This document shows, one piece after another, positions 49,855 to 59,722 of a stretch of DNA of 64,000 nt. Position numbers and translations under genes: made by a program. This DNA comes from Kriegella sp965368185. GTDB taxonomy: Bacteria > Bacteroidota > Bacteroidia > Flavobacteriales > Flavobacteriaceae. The stretch covers positions 27,134-91,133 of the forward strand of contig CBDULZ010000006.1 of assembly GCA_965368185.1 (NCBI GenBank), written 5' to 3'. The notes below the pieces were generated by a model, which was not told where the DNA came from, made no database searches, and was given only the letters and a program-made list of their open reading frames with translations. Within the stretch, counting starts at the first letter, position 1, and each line of letters begins with the position of its first letter.

Positions 49855-51213
49855 TTAATTCGTTATTCTATGTTCATCATCTTCGGCACCATGGGTCAAC
49901 GCTTTCAATTTTTTAAAGAATGCCCAAATCAACAACCCGAAAAGAATACAGAACAAGGCGATTCCAGTAAACACCTTATATTCCCCAAACTGAGAAGCAG
50001 ATTCACCTAAAAGCCCAGCAACCTTATTACCTAAACCTGTGGTAGCAAAATAAAGTCCCATCATTAGAGAAGCATATTTAGCTGGGGCTAGCTTGGTTAC
50101 AAAAGAAAGCGACACCGGTGAAAGACTAAGTTCGCCAACGGTATGAAACAAATAAGCTAAAATCAACCAATACATAGCTGCAGAACCAGATTCATGGTAA
50201 TCAGCTGTAGCCGCGGTCATAAATAGAAATCCTGTGCCCATGATAATAAGCCCCATAATCATCTTAAAAAGTGACGAAGCTTCTTTACCTTTTAGTTTCC
50301 GATTGGCCCAAAAATTTGCGACCAACGCTCCTAGGGTTATTATAAAAAAGGCATTGACCGACTGGAACCATGAAGCCGGAACCTCCCACCCCAATACCAT
50401 TCTATTGGTATAATCTTTGGCGAAAATATTCATAAGTCCTCCGGCCTGTTCGAATGCCCCGAAGAAAACGATAACCATAAGAAAAGAAAGGATTAAGACT
50501 ATGACCCGATCCTTTTCTATTTTTGTAAGCGGTCTTTTTAGCGACTCTCGATCTTCCTTATTTTCAGATTTCCCTAAATAATCTCCAACTCCCTTTAGGT
50601 GCTTTTGACCGAACAAGAATTGAACAAGACCTAAAAGCATACAAATACCTGCAAGGCCAAAACCATAATGCCATCCATAGACTTCACCTACATAACCTAC
50701 AATCAAACTCGATAGAAAAGCACCAATATTAATGCCAATGTAAAAAATAGTGAACCCCTTGTCCCTTCGAATATCACCCTTGGGATATAAACCCCCAACC
50801 ATTGTTGAGATGTTGGGCTTTAACATGCCCACACCGGAAATGATAAAACCAAGCCCTGTGTAAAAAGCCCACAATTCCTCAATAGCCAAAATGCTATGGC
50901 CTATTACCAAAAGTATGGCGCCAACAATTACCGATTTCTTTTGACCCAGCACTCGATCTGCAATCACGCCCCCCGGAATGGAGGCTACATAGACCAACAT
51001 CGTATACCAACCATAAAGTTTAAGCGCTTCTAAATTCGACCACCCCAATCCAGGATTGCTCTCCGTAGTCGCCGTTACCAGATACAACACCAAAATGGCC
51101 CGCATTCCATAATAAGAAAAACGCTCCCACATTTCGGTAAAAAATAAAACATACAGCCCCACGGGATGTCCAAAAAGTTCTTTGCGCTTTATAGGTTGAA
51201 TTGTATCCGTCAT
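49855..51213 (-). CDS. Proton-dependent oligopeptide (POT) transporter
   Basis: A 452-residue MFS-fold di-/tripeptide-proton symporter. The proton-coupling motif FFTEMWERFSYYGMRAILVL (about residues 25-44) with ExxER is intact, and the FYIGINIGAFLSSLIVGY helix (about 151-168) is typical of PTR2/POT proteins. Twelve to fourteen helices are predicted. It starts 16 bases after the DPP-IV peptidase stops, so peptides released in the periplasm can be imported. Confidence 0.96.
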   Translation of the reverse strand: MTDTIQPIKRKELFGHPVGLYVLFFTEMWERFSYYGMRAILVLYLVTATTESNPGLGWSNLEALKLYGWYTMLVYVASIPGGVIADRVLGQKKSVIVGAILLVIGHSILAIEELWAFYTGLGFIISGVGMLKPNISTMVGGLYPKGDIRRDKGFTIFYIGINIGAFLSSLIVGYVGEVYGWHYGFGLAGICMLLGLVQFLFGQKHLKGVGDYLGKSENKEDRESLKRPLTKIEKDRVIVLILSFLMVIVFFGAFEQAGGLMNIFAKDYTNRMVLGWEVPASWFQSVNAFFIITLGALVANFWANRKLKGKEASSLFKMIMGLIIMGTGFLFMTAATADYHESGSAAMYWLILAYLFHTVGELSLSPVSLSFVTKLAPAKYASLMMGLYFATTGLGNKVAGLLGESASQFGEYKVFTGIALFCILFGLLIWAFFKKLKALTHGAEDDEHRITN

Positions 51214-51229
51214 AAATATTTAGATTAAA

Positions 51230-53395
51230 TTATAAGTTATCCTTAATGAAATTAGTCATCATATTATAAAGATGAATGCGTGTGTTTCCGCCGGAAATAC
51301 TGTGATTTTTATCGGGATAAATTGCCCAGTCGAACTGTTTGTTAGCCTGTACCAATGCAGCTATCATTCGCATACTGTTTTGCACGTGTACGTTATCATC
51401 ACCCGATCCATGTACCAAAAGATAGTTGCCTTTTAGTAATTCTGGATAATTGAAGGGTGAATTATCATCGTAACCACTGGCATTTTCTTGAGGCGTTTGC
51501 ATATATCTTTCGGTATAAATCGAATCATAAAAACGCCATGAAGTGACAGGGGCCACGGCAATAGCAGTCTCAAAAACATCATTCCCCTTCAAAATGCAAT
51601 TGGTCGACATAAAACCCCCATAACTCCAACCCCAAATTCCAGTACGGTCGGCATCGATATACGAAAGCTCGCTTAGCTTCTTTGCGGCGGCAATCTGGTC
51701 TTCAACTTCATACTTGCCAAGTTCTTTTTGTGTAATTTTCTTAAAATCCCGACCCTTGAAACCCGTGCCTCTTCCATCTACACAAGCGATGATGTAACCT
51801 TGCTGCGCTAACATCTCATACCAGTAGTCGTTGGCGGCCATCCAATTGTTGGCTACACTCTGCGAACCAGGCCCACTATACTGGGTCATGAACAACGGAT
51901 ATTTTTTGGAAGGATCAAAATCTTTAGGCTTGATCATATACATATTTAGGTCATTCCCATTAATGGATAATGTGGAGAATTCCTTATAACTCATGTTGTA
52001 ATCATCCAACTTCCGCATTAATGCCGAATTATCTTTGATACTCTTGAGTTTTTTTCCCGTAAACGCATTATGCAATGTGTAAACCGGAGGAGTGTCGGCA
52101 CTGGAATACGTATTGATAAAATAGGTGAAGTCGGCACTAAAATCGGCAGTATTAGTACCCTCTACAGCCGCTAGTACCTTTTTTATCTTACCACCGCTCG
52201 ATATACTATAAACGCCTCGATTGATAGAGCCATTTTCGGTCGATTGGTAATATACCCGGTCTTCATTTTGATCGTAGCCATAATAATTGGTTACTTCCCA
52301 AGGACCCCTTGTAATCTGATTCATTAATTGACCTTCATTATTGTACAGATAAATATGGTTATTGCCGTCTTTTTCGCTTGTCCATATAAAACTATCATCA
52401 GCCAAGAAAGTTAAATTGTCGGTAACATCAACATAAGCATCGTCTTTTTCCTCCAACAATACTGAAACAGAGTTGTCGGCCACATTCACCTCAAGTAGCT
52501 TCAAATGATCTTGATGTCGATTCAGGGTCTGTACACTCAAATAGTTCGGGTTGTGCATCCATTTGATACGTGGAATGTAGTAGGCCTCCCCCAAATCTAC
52601 TTCCGATATATTTTCACTTTTAACATCGAACATATGTAAGGTTACCCTAGCATTGTTTTCGCCCGCCTTCGGGTATTTGAAGACATGAGGGTTAGGGTAA
52701 AGCTCCGTTCCATATACATCCATGGAAAATTCAGGTACGTCTGTCTCATCAAAACGCAGAAAGGCAATTTTACTTCCATTCGAATTCCAGGCAAAGGCAC
52801 GCACGAAAGCAAACTCTTCTTCATAAACCCAGTCAGTCACCCCGTTGATAATTTTATTTTTCACCCCGTCATTTGTAATTTGCTTGGTGTTTTTTGAAGT
52901 GATATCGAAAAGATAAAGATTGTTGTTCGATACATAGGCCACCTGTGTACCATCAGGGGAAAGGGAAGGTTCTTGAATTTTACTATCCGAAATCTTTGTC
53001 AATGTTTTAGCATCAATGTCATAGACATAAAAAACACCCAAGGTAGAACGTCTGTATATGGACTCCATTTCAGTGGCAAGCAAAATTCTTGATTCATCAT
53101 CACTAAAAGAATAGTAGGAAAAATTCTGTATGGGCTGTAAATCGGCTGAAGAAACGATAGTTTCCACCTTTTCCAAAGTATTATAGGCATACTTGTCGAT
53201 ACGGCTACTGGCATTCACTCTGTCAAAATTAAGAATGGTGTATTGTTTACCATTCCGCATCGACCGAAGTTGTGGCAGGCCCTCCGTTCCAAATTCTCCC
53301 GTGTAAATCTTCTGCACGGAAATTTGTTCTCCTTGCGCATTGATGACTGCGAAAAAACCCAATACAAAAATCAAAAGAACATAAACTTTCCTCAT
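51230..53395 (-). CDS. Dipeptidyl peptidase IV (S9 family)
   Basis: A 721-residue exported serine exopeptidase removing X-Pro/X-Ala dipeptides. A signal peptide (about 1-20, ending VINAQG) leads to an eight-bladed propeller and an alpha/beta hydrolase domain. The nucleophile Ser is in GIWGWSYGGFMS (about 600), the Asp near DDNVHVQNS and the His in DKNHSISGG. ATG at 53395 replaces a TTG one codon upstream. It heads a two-gene operon with the peptide transporter. Confidence 0.96.
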   Translation of the reverse strand: MRKVYVLLIFVLGFFAVINAQGEQISVQKIYTGEFGTEGLPQLRSMRNGKQYTILNFDRVNASSRIDKYAYNTLEKVETIVSSADLQPIQNFSYYSFSDDESRILLATEMESIYRRSTLGVFYVYDIDAKTLTKISDSKIQEPSLSPDGTQVAYVSNNNLYLFDITSKNTKQITNDGVKNKIINGVTDWVYEEEFAFVRAFAWNSNGSKIAFLRFDETDVPEFSMDVYGTELYPNPHVFKYPKAGENNARVTLHMFDVKSENISEVDLGEAYYIPRIKWMHNPNYLSVQTLNRHQDHLKLLEVNVADNSVSVLLEEKDDAYVDVTDNLTFLADDSFIWTSEKDGNNHIYLYNNEGQLMNQITRGPWEVTNYYGYDQNEDRVYYQSTENGSINRGVYSISSGGKIKKVLAAVEGTNTADFSADFTYFINTYSSADTPPVYTLHNAFTGKKLKSIKDNSALMRKLDDYNMSYKEFSTLSINGNDLNMYMIKPKDFDPSKKYPLFMTQYSGPGSQSVANNWMAANDYWYEMLAQQGYIIACVDGRGTGFKGRDFKKITQKELGKYEVEDQIAAAKKLSELSYIDADRTGIWGWSYGGFMSTNCILKGNDVFETAIAVAPVTSWRFYDSIYTERYMQTPQENASGYDDNSPFNYPELLKGNYLLVHGSGDDNVHVQNSMRMIAALVQANKQFDWAIYPDKNHSISGGNTRIHLYNMMTNFIKDNL

Positions 53396-53634
53396 CAAAA
53401 TAAATTTTCATGGCCAGCAATCTTTCTACACATCACATTGCCCAATGTCGGCCCGTTTTATCCAAATACCCTAAGGGTTTTCAAAAACCTCAAAAATCGG
53501 TTCATTTTGTCAATTTTACTAATTATTCTCCTAAAAATGTAGGGTACGGCAAAAAATCGCAGTTTTCAGAGCGCTAAACCGTCGCCCACATTTTCGGTAT
53601 AATGCGTATCTTTACCAAAGTAACCACCAACCCT

Positions 53635-54957
53635 ATGAGTTCTCCTATCGAAGGTTTTTCAAAACTTACCAAGAGCGAAAAAATAGATTGGATCGCTGAG
53701 CATTATACCGATAATTCAAAAGCGACCAAGTCCACTTTGAAGCGCTATTGGAACACGGAAGATAAGTTACAAAAACTTCATGACGAATTTATTGAGAATA
53801 CCATAACCAATTTCTACCTTCCTTTGGGTATTGCACCAAACTTTTTGATCAACAACAAATTATACGCCATTCCGATGGCCATTGAAGAAAGTTCGGTGGT
53901 TGCCGCCGCCAGTAAATCGGCTAAATTCTGGCTAGATCGGGGAGGGTTCAAAACCAAAGTTCTGGGGACCCAAAAAATTGGGCAAGTACATTTCATGTAC
54001 ACCGGCGATATCGACAAACTGAACACCTTTTTCACAGCTGTGAAGTCAAAGCTTATTTCGGATGCGGCCCATATCACCAAAAATATGGATAAACGCGGTG
54101 GGGGTGTTACTGAGATAACCCTTAGGGATAAAAGCAACCAGCTCGAAAACTACTTTCAGCTCCATTGCGCTTTTGAGACCTTGGATGCAATGGGTGCCAA
54201 TTTTATAAATTCATGTTTAGAACAATTTGCGAAGACCTTTAAAAACGAAGCGCAGAAATTCTCCGTTTTTACCGAATCTGAAAAAAATATCGAGATTGTG
54301 ATGAGTATACTTTCAAACTACGTACCCCATTGTTTGGTGCGTGCGGAAGTGAGTTGCCCCATCGACAAATTAACCGCAGATCCTTCGATACCACCTCAAG
54401 AGTTTGCAGACAAAATGGTGCGGGCCGTGAATATTGCCCAAATCGAACCATTTAGGGCGGTAACGCACAACAAGGGTATTATGAACGGTGTCGATGCCGT
54501 TGTATTGGCTACCGGCAATGATTTTAGGGCCATTGAAGCAGGAGTCCATGCATATGCAGGCAAGGGTGGATCTTATACCAGTCTTTCATATGCGAAAATC
54601 GAAAATGATATTTTTAAATTCTGGATTGAATTACCTTTGGCTCTAGGTACCGTGGGAGGGCTGACAAGCCTTCATCCTTTGGTCAAACTGGCCTTGGAAA
54701 TATTGCACAAACCATCGGCGAAGGAATTAATGCAGATAGTTGCGGTTGCCGGATTGGCACAAAATTTTGCCGCTTTAAGTTCTTTGGTAACCACAGGGAT
54801 ACAGGAAGGGCACATGAAAATGCACTTAATGAACATCCTTAACCAATTGGGAGCAACCAATGAGGAGAAACAGGTATTAACACGGAATTTCAAAAAAAAT
54901 ACCGTTACTCACAATGCCGTGGTAAAAGCTTTTGAAAAGCTTAGAAAAAAACAATGA
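53635..54957 (+). CDS. mvaA: HMG-CoA reductase, class II
   Basis: A 440-residue enzyme making mevalonate from HMG-CoA; length without membrane segments fits class II. Motifs: LPLGIAPNFLINNKLYAIPM near residues 55-75, catalytic Glu in IEESSVVAAASKSAKFW, DAMGANFINSCLE (Asp region) and LATGNDFRAIEAGVHAYAG. The C-terminal His of the flap lies in the KNTVTHNAVVKA end. I chose ATG 53635 (SSPIEGF start) over one 33 bases upstream, since a TATCTTTA box at 53607-53614 could be the promoter. It overlaps the GHMP kinase by 4 bases. Confidence 0.94.
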   Translation: MSSPIEGFSKLTKSEKIDWIAEHYTDNSKATKSTLKRYWNTEDKLQKLHDEFIENTITNFYLPLGIAPNFLINNKLYAIPMAIEESSVVAAASKSAKFWLDRGGFKTKVLGTQKIGQVHFMYTGDIDKLNTFFTAVKSKLISDAAHITKNMDKRGGGVTEITLRDKSNQLENYFQLHCAFETLDAMGANFINSCLEQFAKTFKNEAQKFSVFTESEKNIEIVMSILSNYVPHCLVRAEVSCPIDKLTADPSIPPQEFADKMVRAVNIAQIEPFRAVTHNKGIMNGVDAVVLATGNDFRAIEAGVHAYAGKGGSYTSLSYAKIENDIFKFWIELPLALGTVGGLTSLHPLVKLALEILHKPSAKELMQIVAVAGLAQNFAALSSLVTTGIQEGHMKMHLMNILNQLGATNEEKQVLTRNFKKNTVTHNAVVKAFEKLRKKQ

Positions 54958-55901
54958 GCCAGCACTTCTACAGCAACGGAAAACTGCTGCTGACCGGCGA
55001 GTATGCCGTTCTCGATGGCGCATTGAGCTTGGCCTTACCCTGCCGATATGGGCAATCACTTAATCTCTCTGATTTCACTAATCAAAAACTTCAATGGAAA
55101 AGTAAAGACGACAAGGGATATGTCTGGTTTGAAACAGTTTTTGAACTACATCCTATAGGGAAACAACAATCTGAGTTTACGAACATCAAAAATCCCAAAG
55201 AACAAGAGGCAATAGCCATTGAGGATATGCTTCTCGGAATATTGATAGAAGCCCAAGCCTTGAATCCTGAGTTTCTTTCCGGGAAGCAGGGATATTCTAT
55301 TGAAACAAAACTAGACTTTCCGATAAACTGGGGATTGGGATCCTCATCTACCCTGATTAATAATGTGGCGCAATGGGCACAAATCGACGCGCAAGTGCTT
55401 TCACAACGCACTTTTGGCGGTAGTGGGTACGATATTGCCTGTGCACAACACGATAAACCGATTCATTATCTGATCACCCCTAATAACAAAAAACCGGAAG
55501 TAAAAACGGTAGATTTTGACCCTCCCTTTAAGAATCAATTACATTTCATTCATTTGAACAGGAAACAAAATAGCCGAGAGGGCATCGCACAGTATCAAAA
55601 ACAAAAATTCAACACTTCGGAATTGGTGGCAAAAATCTCTAACTTAACGCAAGACATTACCACATGCACTGATTTGGAGCAATTCAACACCTTAATTAAC
55701 GAACATGAGTCGATACTTGCCCATGTACTTAAAATACCAACGGTAAAAGAAAGTCATTTTTTCGATTTTGAGGGGTCCGTAAAAAGTCTTGGTGCTTGGG
55801 GCGGTGATTTTATTTTGGCGACAGGCAGCAAAAACACGCCAGGATATTTCAAAGAAAAAGGGTATGAAACTATCATACCCTATTCAAAAATGATTCTATA
55901 A
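54954..55901 (+). CDS. GHMP kinase of the mevalonate pathway
   Basis: A 315-residue kinase of the GHMP fold, mevalonate or phosphomevalonate kinase type. N-terminal NGKLLLTGEYAVLDGALSLA, the P-loop NWGLGSSSTLINNVAQW (about 124-140), and the third motif in FGGSGYDIACAQHDKPIHY and SLGAWGGDFILATG. It starts inside the HMG-CoA reductase stop (ATGA), so the two are coupled for isoprenoid synthesis. Exact substrate is not settled by the motifs. Confidence 0.88.
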   Translation: MSQHFYSNGKLLLTGEYAVLDGALSLALPCRYGQSLNLSDFTNQKLQWKSKDDKGYVWFETVFELHPIGKQQSEFTNIKNPKEQEAIAIEDMLLGILIEAQALNPEFLSGKQGYSIETKLDFPINWGLGSSSTLINNVAQWAQIDAQVLSQRTFGGSGYDIACAQHDKPIHYLITPNNKKPEVKTVDFDPPFKNQLHFIHLNRKQNSREGIAQYQKQKFNTSELVAKISNLTQDITTCTDLEQFNTLINEHESILAHVLKIPTVKESHFFDFEGSVKSLGAWGGDFILATGSKNTPGYFKEKGYETIIPYSKMIL

Positions 55902-55937
55902 CTGCCCGTCAAGTTCTAAAACGACAATAACAAACCC

Positions 55938-58055
55938 TTAAAAGAAGGTTGCCCTTTTATCCACTATTTCAGCACCGTCTTTTAAAGCATTATAAACTTC
56001 TGTATTTACCCTGGCCGCATTGGTTGTTTTTAATGTATTGGCGTAGGTACTGTAATTCTCTAATTTTGGAGCTTCCGTTTTCTTTGTTAGGCTTATCATG
56101 AAAATTCCGCTATTGCCCTCTATTAAATTGGAGGTATCTCCTTCTTTCATCGTAAATGCCCTTCCTACTACAGTAGGTTCACTACCGGCACCAGGAATTG
56201 TCGGAGACTTTACCGAAAGAGCCGAGGCTGAGGAAACGGTAACGTTATTATCTTTTGCCAATTCATCCATCGACTTTCCTTTGTTCGCCGCGATAATCTG
56301 GGCAGCCTTGCGCTCTTTACGTATTTTAGGCAATACCGTAGCGGAAGCGTCATCGGCAGACATAAGTCCTTCTTCGTATTTTGCCGTCAATTGAACCACT
56401 GCATATCCTCCATTGATATCAAAGCGTTTGATATCTCCGATTTCAGAATCAGCATTAAATGCCCATTGTACTATGCTACGCTGGGCACCTAGCCCCGGCA
56501 GGTTTTCGTCCATAGTGTTTATCTTGTTAACGGGGCGAACCACATAATTGTTTTCTTTCGCTAAATCGTTAAAAGACTTTTCAGAAGAAGTCGATTCCAT
56601 TTCAAACTTTGTGGCGTCGGTAAACAAACTGTTACTTGTTTCTTCGGAAGGCTCTATTTCCCTTGCCAAAGTCGCAATTTGAACTACATCCTCCTTATCA
56701 TCAATTTTTATTACGTGGAAACCGAAATCGGTTTCTACCAAGCCAATTGTACCCACCGAATTGCCAAATGCAAAATCGTTGAATTTAGGGACCATTCTAC
56801 CTTCTTGAAAGTAACCAAGATCACCTCCATTTGGTGCAGAGGGCCCATCAGAGTTATCTCTGGCCAATTCAACAAAGACCGCATCTTTTTTCTTGGCTTC
56901 ACGAAGCAGGTCTTTGGCCTTTTTCTCAGCTTCTTCCTTGGTTCGTGTTACATCGGGGTTTGCCCGCTCTGCCCCTTCGTATTGGATTAGAATATGACTG
57001 GCCTTTACGGATCCATTCGGTTTTCTGTTTACCATTTTCGAAACCTTAAAGAAATCACCATCCCGATATGGACCGTAAAGTTCCCCGATTTGCAAAGTCA
57101 TCAAGGTGTCGGCAAAATTAGATGGCAACTCCTTTTTGGACCTATAGATGGTGTCGAATTTCAAATCTGAATTCCTATCAAGAAAATCAGAAATATTAGT
57201 AGTATTCTTTAAGCCTCTTAATGTATCGTTCTGATCTTTTTGAGCGTTATATTCAATAGTGTCATCCATTAATTTGACAATCTCATCTTTAACAGCCTTC
57301 TCATCCTCAACAGATGGTTTCTCTTCAAAATAAACAAACTGTATATCTCTCGCCTTCTCTTGTTTGAAATCTTCTTTATGTTCTTGAATATAGGCCGAAA
57401 TGTCACTTTTGGTTACCACAATCGAACTATCTTGTATCGACGTAAATGGTATTCTCACATATTTGATATCCATCTTATCATTGGCAAGTCTATAATCCAG
57501 CTCCCCCTCTTTCAAAGTAGCGCCGACACCGGCCTTGACCAAATTGAAATAGGTCTGCTCTTTGGCCATTTGAATTATGGCCTTTTCTGTCTGTAACCAG
57601 CTATCATAACGAAGTGGATTGGTGGCTTTCCAACTGGCAACGGCATCCCTGAACATATTTTCATCGAATACCCCACTTTGATTTTGAAATTCCGGACTTT
57701 GGGCGTATCCGCTTGTCTTTAAAAAATTGATGATCTGATCTTGTTCGATATCTACCCCTAAATCTTCGAATTGTTCTTCGAGAATACTGTTCCTTACCTG
57801 TTGATCCCATACCTGGTTAACAGTTTGCATCGTCGAACTTGACGGTGGAGCATTTCTTGTGGCTATCTCAAGGTTCTGTCTAAACTCATCAATGGAAATC
57901 TCATTCCCATTTATCTCCGCTACCGTCGAGCCAATTTTCTCTCCCCCAAAACCAGAGCTTGTAAAAACCCCTGATATCACAAATGCGAATAGGGCCAAGC
58001 CAATGATTAAAATCAAAACGGTTGTACGTTTTCTTATCTTTTCTAAAATTGCCAT
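55938..58055 (-). CDS. ppiD: Periplasmic peptidyl-prolyl isomerase, SurA/PpiD type
   Basis: A 705-residue membrane-anchored folding factor. One transmembrane helix (about 12-33) holds it in the inner membrane, followed by a SurA_N chaperone region (about 40-230) and a parvulin domain (about 345-455) with the motifs VKASHILIQYE and NGGDLGYFQEGRMVPKFND and GFHVIKI. A second, sequence-diverged isomerase-like region follows. It lies 171 bases downstream of the CNNM gene with its own -7 box. It helps fold envelope proteins such as those encoded around it. Confidence 0.92.
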   Translation of the reverse strand: MAILEKIRKRTTVLILIIGLALFAFVISGVFTSSGFGGEKIGSTVAEINGNEISIDEFRQNLEIATRNAPPSSSTMQTVNQVWDQQVRNSILEEQFEDLGVDIEQDQIINFLKTSGYAQSPEFQNQSGVFDENMFRDAVASWKATNPLRYDSWLQTEKAIIQMAKEQTYFNLVKAGVGATLKEGELDYRLANDKMDIKYVRIPFTSIQDSSIVVTKSDISAYIQEHKEDFKQEKARDIQFVYFEEKPSVEDEKAVKDEIVKLMDDTIEYNAQKDQNDTLRGLKNTTNISDFLDRNSDLKFDTIYRSKKELPSNFADTLMTLQIGELYGPYRDGDFFKVSKMVNRKPNGSVKASHILIQYEGAERANPDVTRTKEEAEKKAKDLLREAKKKDAVFVELARDNSDGPSAPNGGDLGYFQEGRMVPKFNDFAFGNSVGTIGLVETDFGFHVIKIDDKEDVVQIATLAREIEPSEETSNSLFTDATKFEMESTSSEKSFNDLAKENNYVVRPVNKINTMDENLPGLGAQRSIVQWAFNADSEIGDIKRFDINGGYAVVQLTAKYEEGLMSADDASATVLPKIRKERKAAQIIAANKGKSMDELAKDNNVTVSSASALSVKSPTIPGAGSEPTVVGRAFTMKEGDTSNLIEGNSGIFMISLTKKTEAPKLENYSTYANTLKTTNAARVNTEVYNALKDGAEIVDKRATFF

Positions 58056-58069
58056 TTTATGGAATGTTT

Positions 58070-58152
58070 AAAATCAGGTGGCAAAACTACCACTTTTCTT
58101 TCATCTATTTAAAATTTTTTGCCGCAGGAATAAAAAACAAGCACCTGATTTT
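58070..58152. repeat. Inverted repeat flanking the ppiD -7 box
   Basis: AAAATCAGGTG (58070-58080) and CACCTGATTTT (58142-58152) are perfect 11-bp arms 61 bases apart. Between them lies the -7 box, itself bracketed by GTGG and CCAC on the minus strand. This looks like an operator pair or a leader-upstream fold controlling ppiD. Confidence 0.5.
58082..58089 (-). promoter_or_regulatory. -7 promoter box TAGTTTTG before ppiD
   Basis: An exact minus-strand TAnnTTTG match, 26 bases before the ATG, framed by GTGG and CCAC. No -33 TTTG. Confidence 0.55.
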
Positions 58153-58226
58153 TATCCTCTTACTTTTTTGGGCATTTGATTCGCTACGAAATATTGTCTA
58201 AAACCGTTGGCACTGCATGGAACAGA

Positions 58227-59516
58227 CTAATCTTTTTCAAGCACTTCCAATTGTACCAAGTCTATTTTGGTGTTGGAGACCTCAAGTACCGTAAACAAAA
58301 AGTGTTCTACCTTTATTTGTGCATCTTTTTCAGGAATCTCTCCCGTTTCATTTACGATCAAACCTCCAACAGTCTCGTACTCGTCGTTTTCCGGAAGCTC
58401 AAGCTTGTAATTTTCATTGATATAATCAACCTCTAAACGTGCTGAAAATTTATAGTGGGTTTCATCGATTTGTTCCTCCAATAAATCTGTAGAATCATGT
58501 TCATCTTCAATTTCACCAAAAAGTTCTTCCACAATATCTTCAACGGTCATTAATCCGGATGTTCCCCCATACTCGTCTAGTACAACCGCGATACTTTTGC
58601 GCTTTTTTGTTAACACGTTCAAAATACCGTGAATAAGCATTGTCTCAGGAACAAATTCTACCGGAAGGAGAATACTTTTTATAGTTTTTGGCTTCTTAAA
58701 CAATTCATAAGAATGCACATACCCTATGATATTATCGATAGTATTCTTATAGACCAATATTTTGGAATAGCCTGTTTGTGTGAAAAGCTTCGCCAGATTT
58801 TTAGGGGTTTCATGAAGCTCTACGGCGGTAATTTCAGTTCTTGGTATCATCACCTCCCTTGCCTTGACCTCAGAGAATTCCAACGCATTTTGAAAAATCT
58901 GGATTTCAGAATCAACCACATCTTCTTCCTCTACTGTCTCCATTTGTTCTGTAATGTAGTCTCCCAACTCAATTTTACTAAAGGCCAATTGCACTTCATC
59001 TCCATCAGTCTTAAAAATTGTTTTCAAGATGAAATCAGAAATCTTAATCACAAAATCCGAAATCACAGAAAATAAAATATAAAAGAGATATGCAGGCAGG
59101 GCAAAAAACTTCAGTAGGGTATTCGCATATACCTGAAATAGTACTTTCGGCAAGAATTCGGCCGTCAACAAAATAATCACGGTTGAGATAAGCGTCTGAA
59201 AAAGAAGGCTAAAATCGGTAAGCATCACATTGAGTAGGCCATAGGGCGACGGCAATAAGCTTTGAAACCATACCATCAACAGCTCACCCATATAAAGCCC
59301 ATAAACAACCAAAGCTATATTGTTACCAATGAGCATGGTAGCAATAAACTTAGATGGTTTTTTGGTTAGACGTGCCAATACTTTGGCCAAAAATCCTTCC
59401 TGCTTCTTTACAATTTCGATATGAATTTTATTGGCTGAGATAAACGCAATCTCCATTCCGGAAAAAAAAGCGGAAAGCAATAGACAGGTTACAATAATAA
59501 ATATAGCAACTCCCAC
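58227..59516 (-). CDS. CNNM/CorC-family membrane protein (hemolysin C-like)
   Basis: A 429-residue protein with a CNNM domain of four helices (about 1-170, starting IFIIVTCLLLSAFFSGMEIA), a pair of CBS domains (about 200-330, with EVMIPRTEITAVE and KRKSIAVVLDEYGGTSGLM) and a C-terminal CorC_HlyC domain (about 345-425). Such proteins are tied to magnesium/cobalt efflux or homeostasis. It starts 2 bases after the 67-residue gene ends, in the lptC operon. It is not GldE by sequence or location. Confidence 0.92.
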   Translation of the reverse strand: MGVAIFIIVTCLLLSAFFSGMEIAFISANKIHIEIVKKQEGFLAKVLARLTKKPSKFIATMLIGNNIALVVYGLYMGELLMVWFQSLLPSPYGLLNVMLTDFSLLFQTLISTVIILLTAEFLPKVLFQVYANTLLKFFALPAYLFYILFSVISDFVIKISDFILKTIFKTDGDEVQLAFSKIELGDYITEQMETVEEEDVVDSEIQIFQNALEFSEVKAREVMIPRTEITAVELHETPKNLAKLFTQTGYSKILVYKNTIDNIIGYVHSYELFKKPKTIKSILLPVEFVPETMLIHGILNVLTKKRKSIAVVLDEYGGTSGLMTVEDIVEELFGEIEDEHDSTDLLEEQIDETHYKFSARLEVDYINENYKLELPENDEYETVGGLIVNETGEIPEKDAQIKVEHFLFTVLEVSNTKIDLVQLEVLEKD

Positions 59517-59518
59517 AA

Positions 59519-59722
59519 TTACTGTTGATTATCCTTTTTTCTTTGTTCAAATTTCTTGCGATAATTTCTTCGAAAAAGAAACATTCCGACAGAGACTACG
59601 GCGAAAAACACAAAAAGGTAAGCATTTTGACGATCAACATTCCAATCGGTGTAAATCCGATACAGCGAAAAGAACGCTACTGCCAAGTATAAATATTCGG
59701 TGTACTTTAAAATCTTAATCAT
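59519..59722 (-). CDS. 67-residue membrane protein
   Basis: A small protein with two predicted transmembrane helices (about 8-24 and 33-50) and a very basic tail (FRRNYRKKFEQRKKDNQQ). It overlaps lptC by 8 bases and abuts the CNNM gene within 2 bases, so it is a real operon member. No recognised function; a small cofactor for LptC or the CNNM protein is possible. Confidence 0.75.
   Translation of the reverse strand: MIKILKYTEYLYLAVAFFSLYRIYTDWNVDRQNAYLFVFFAVVSVGMFLFRRNYRKKFEQRKKDNQQ

Noticed and set aside
58227..59516. CNNM/CorC protein as gliding protein GldE
   Set aside because: It belongs to the same broad family, but gldD is not adjacent and the setting is the lptC operon.
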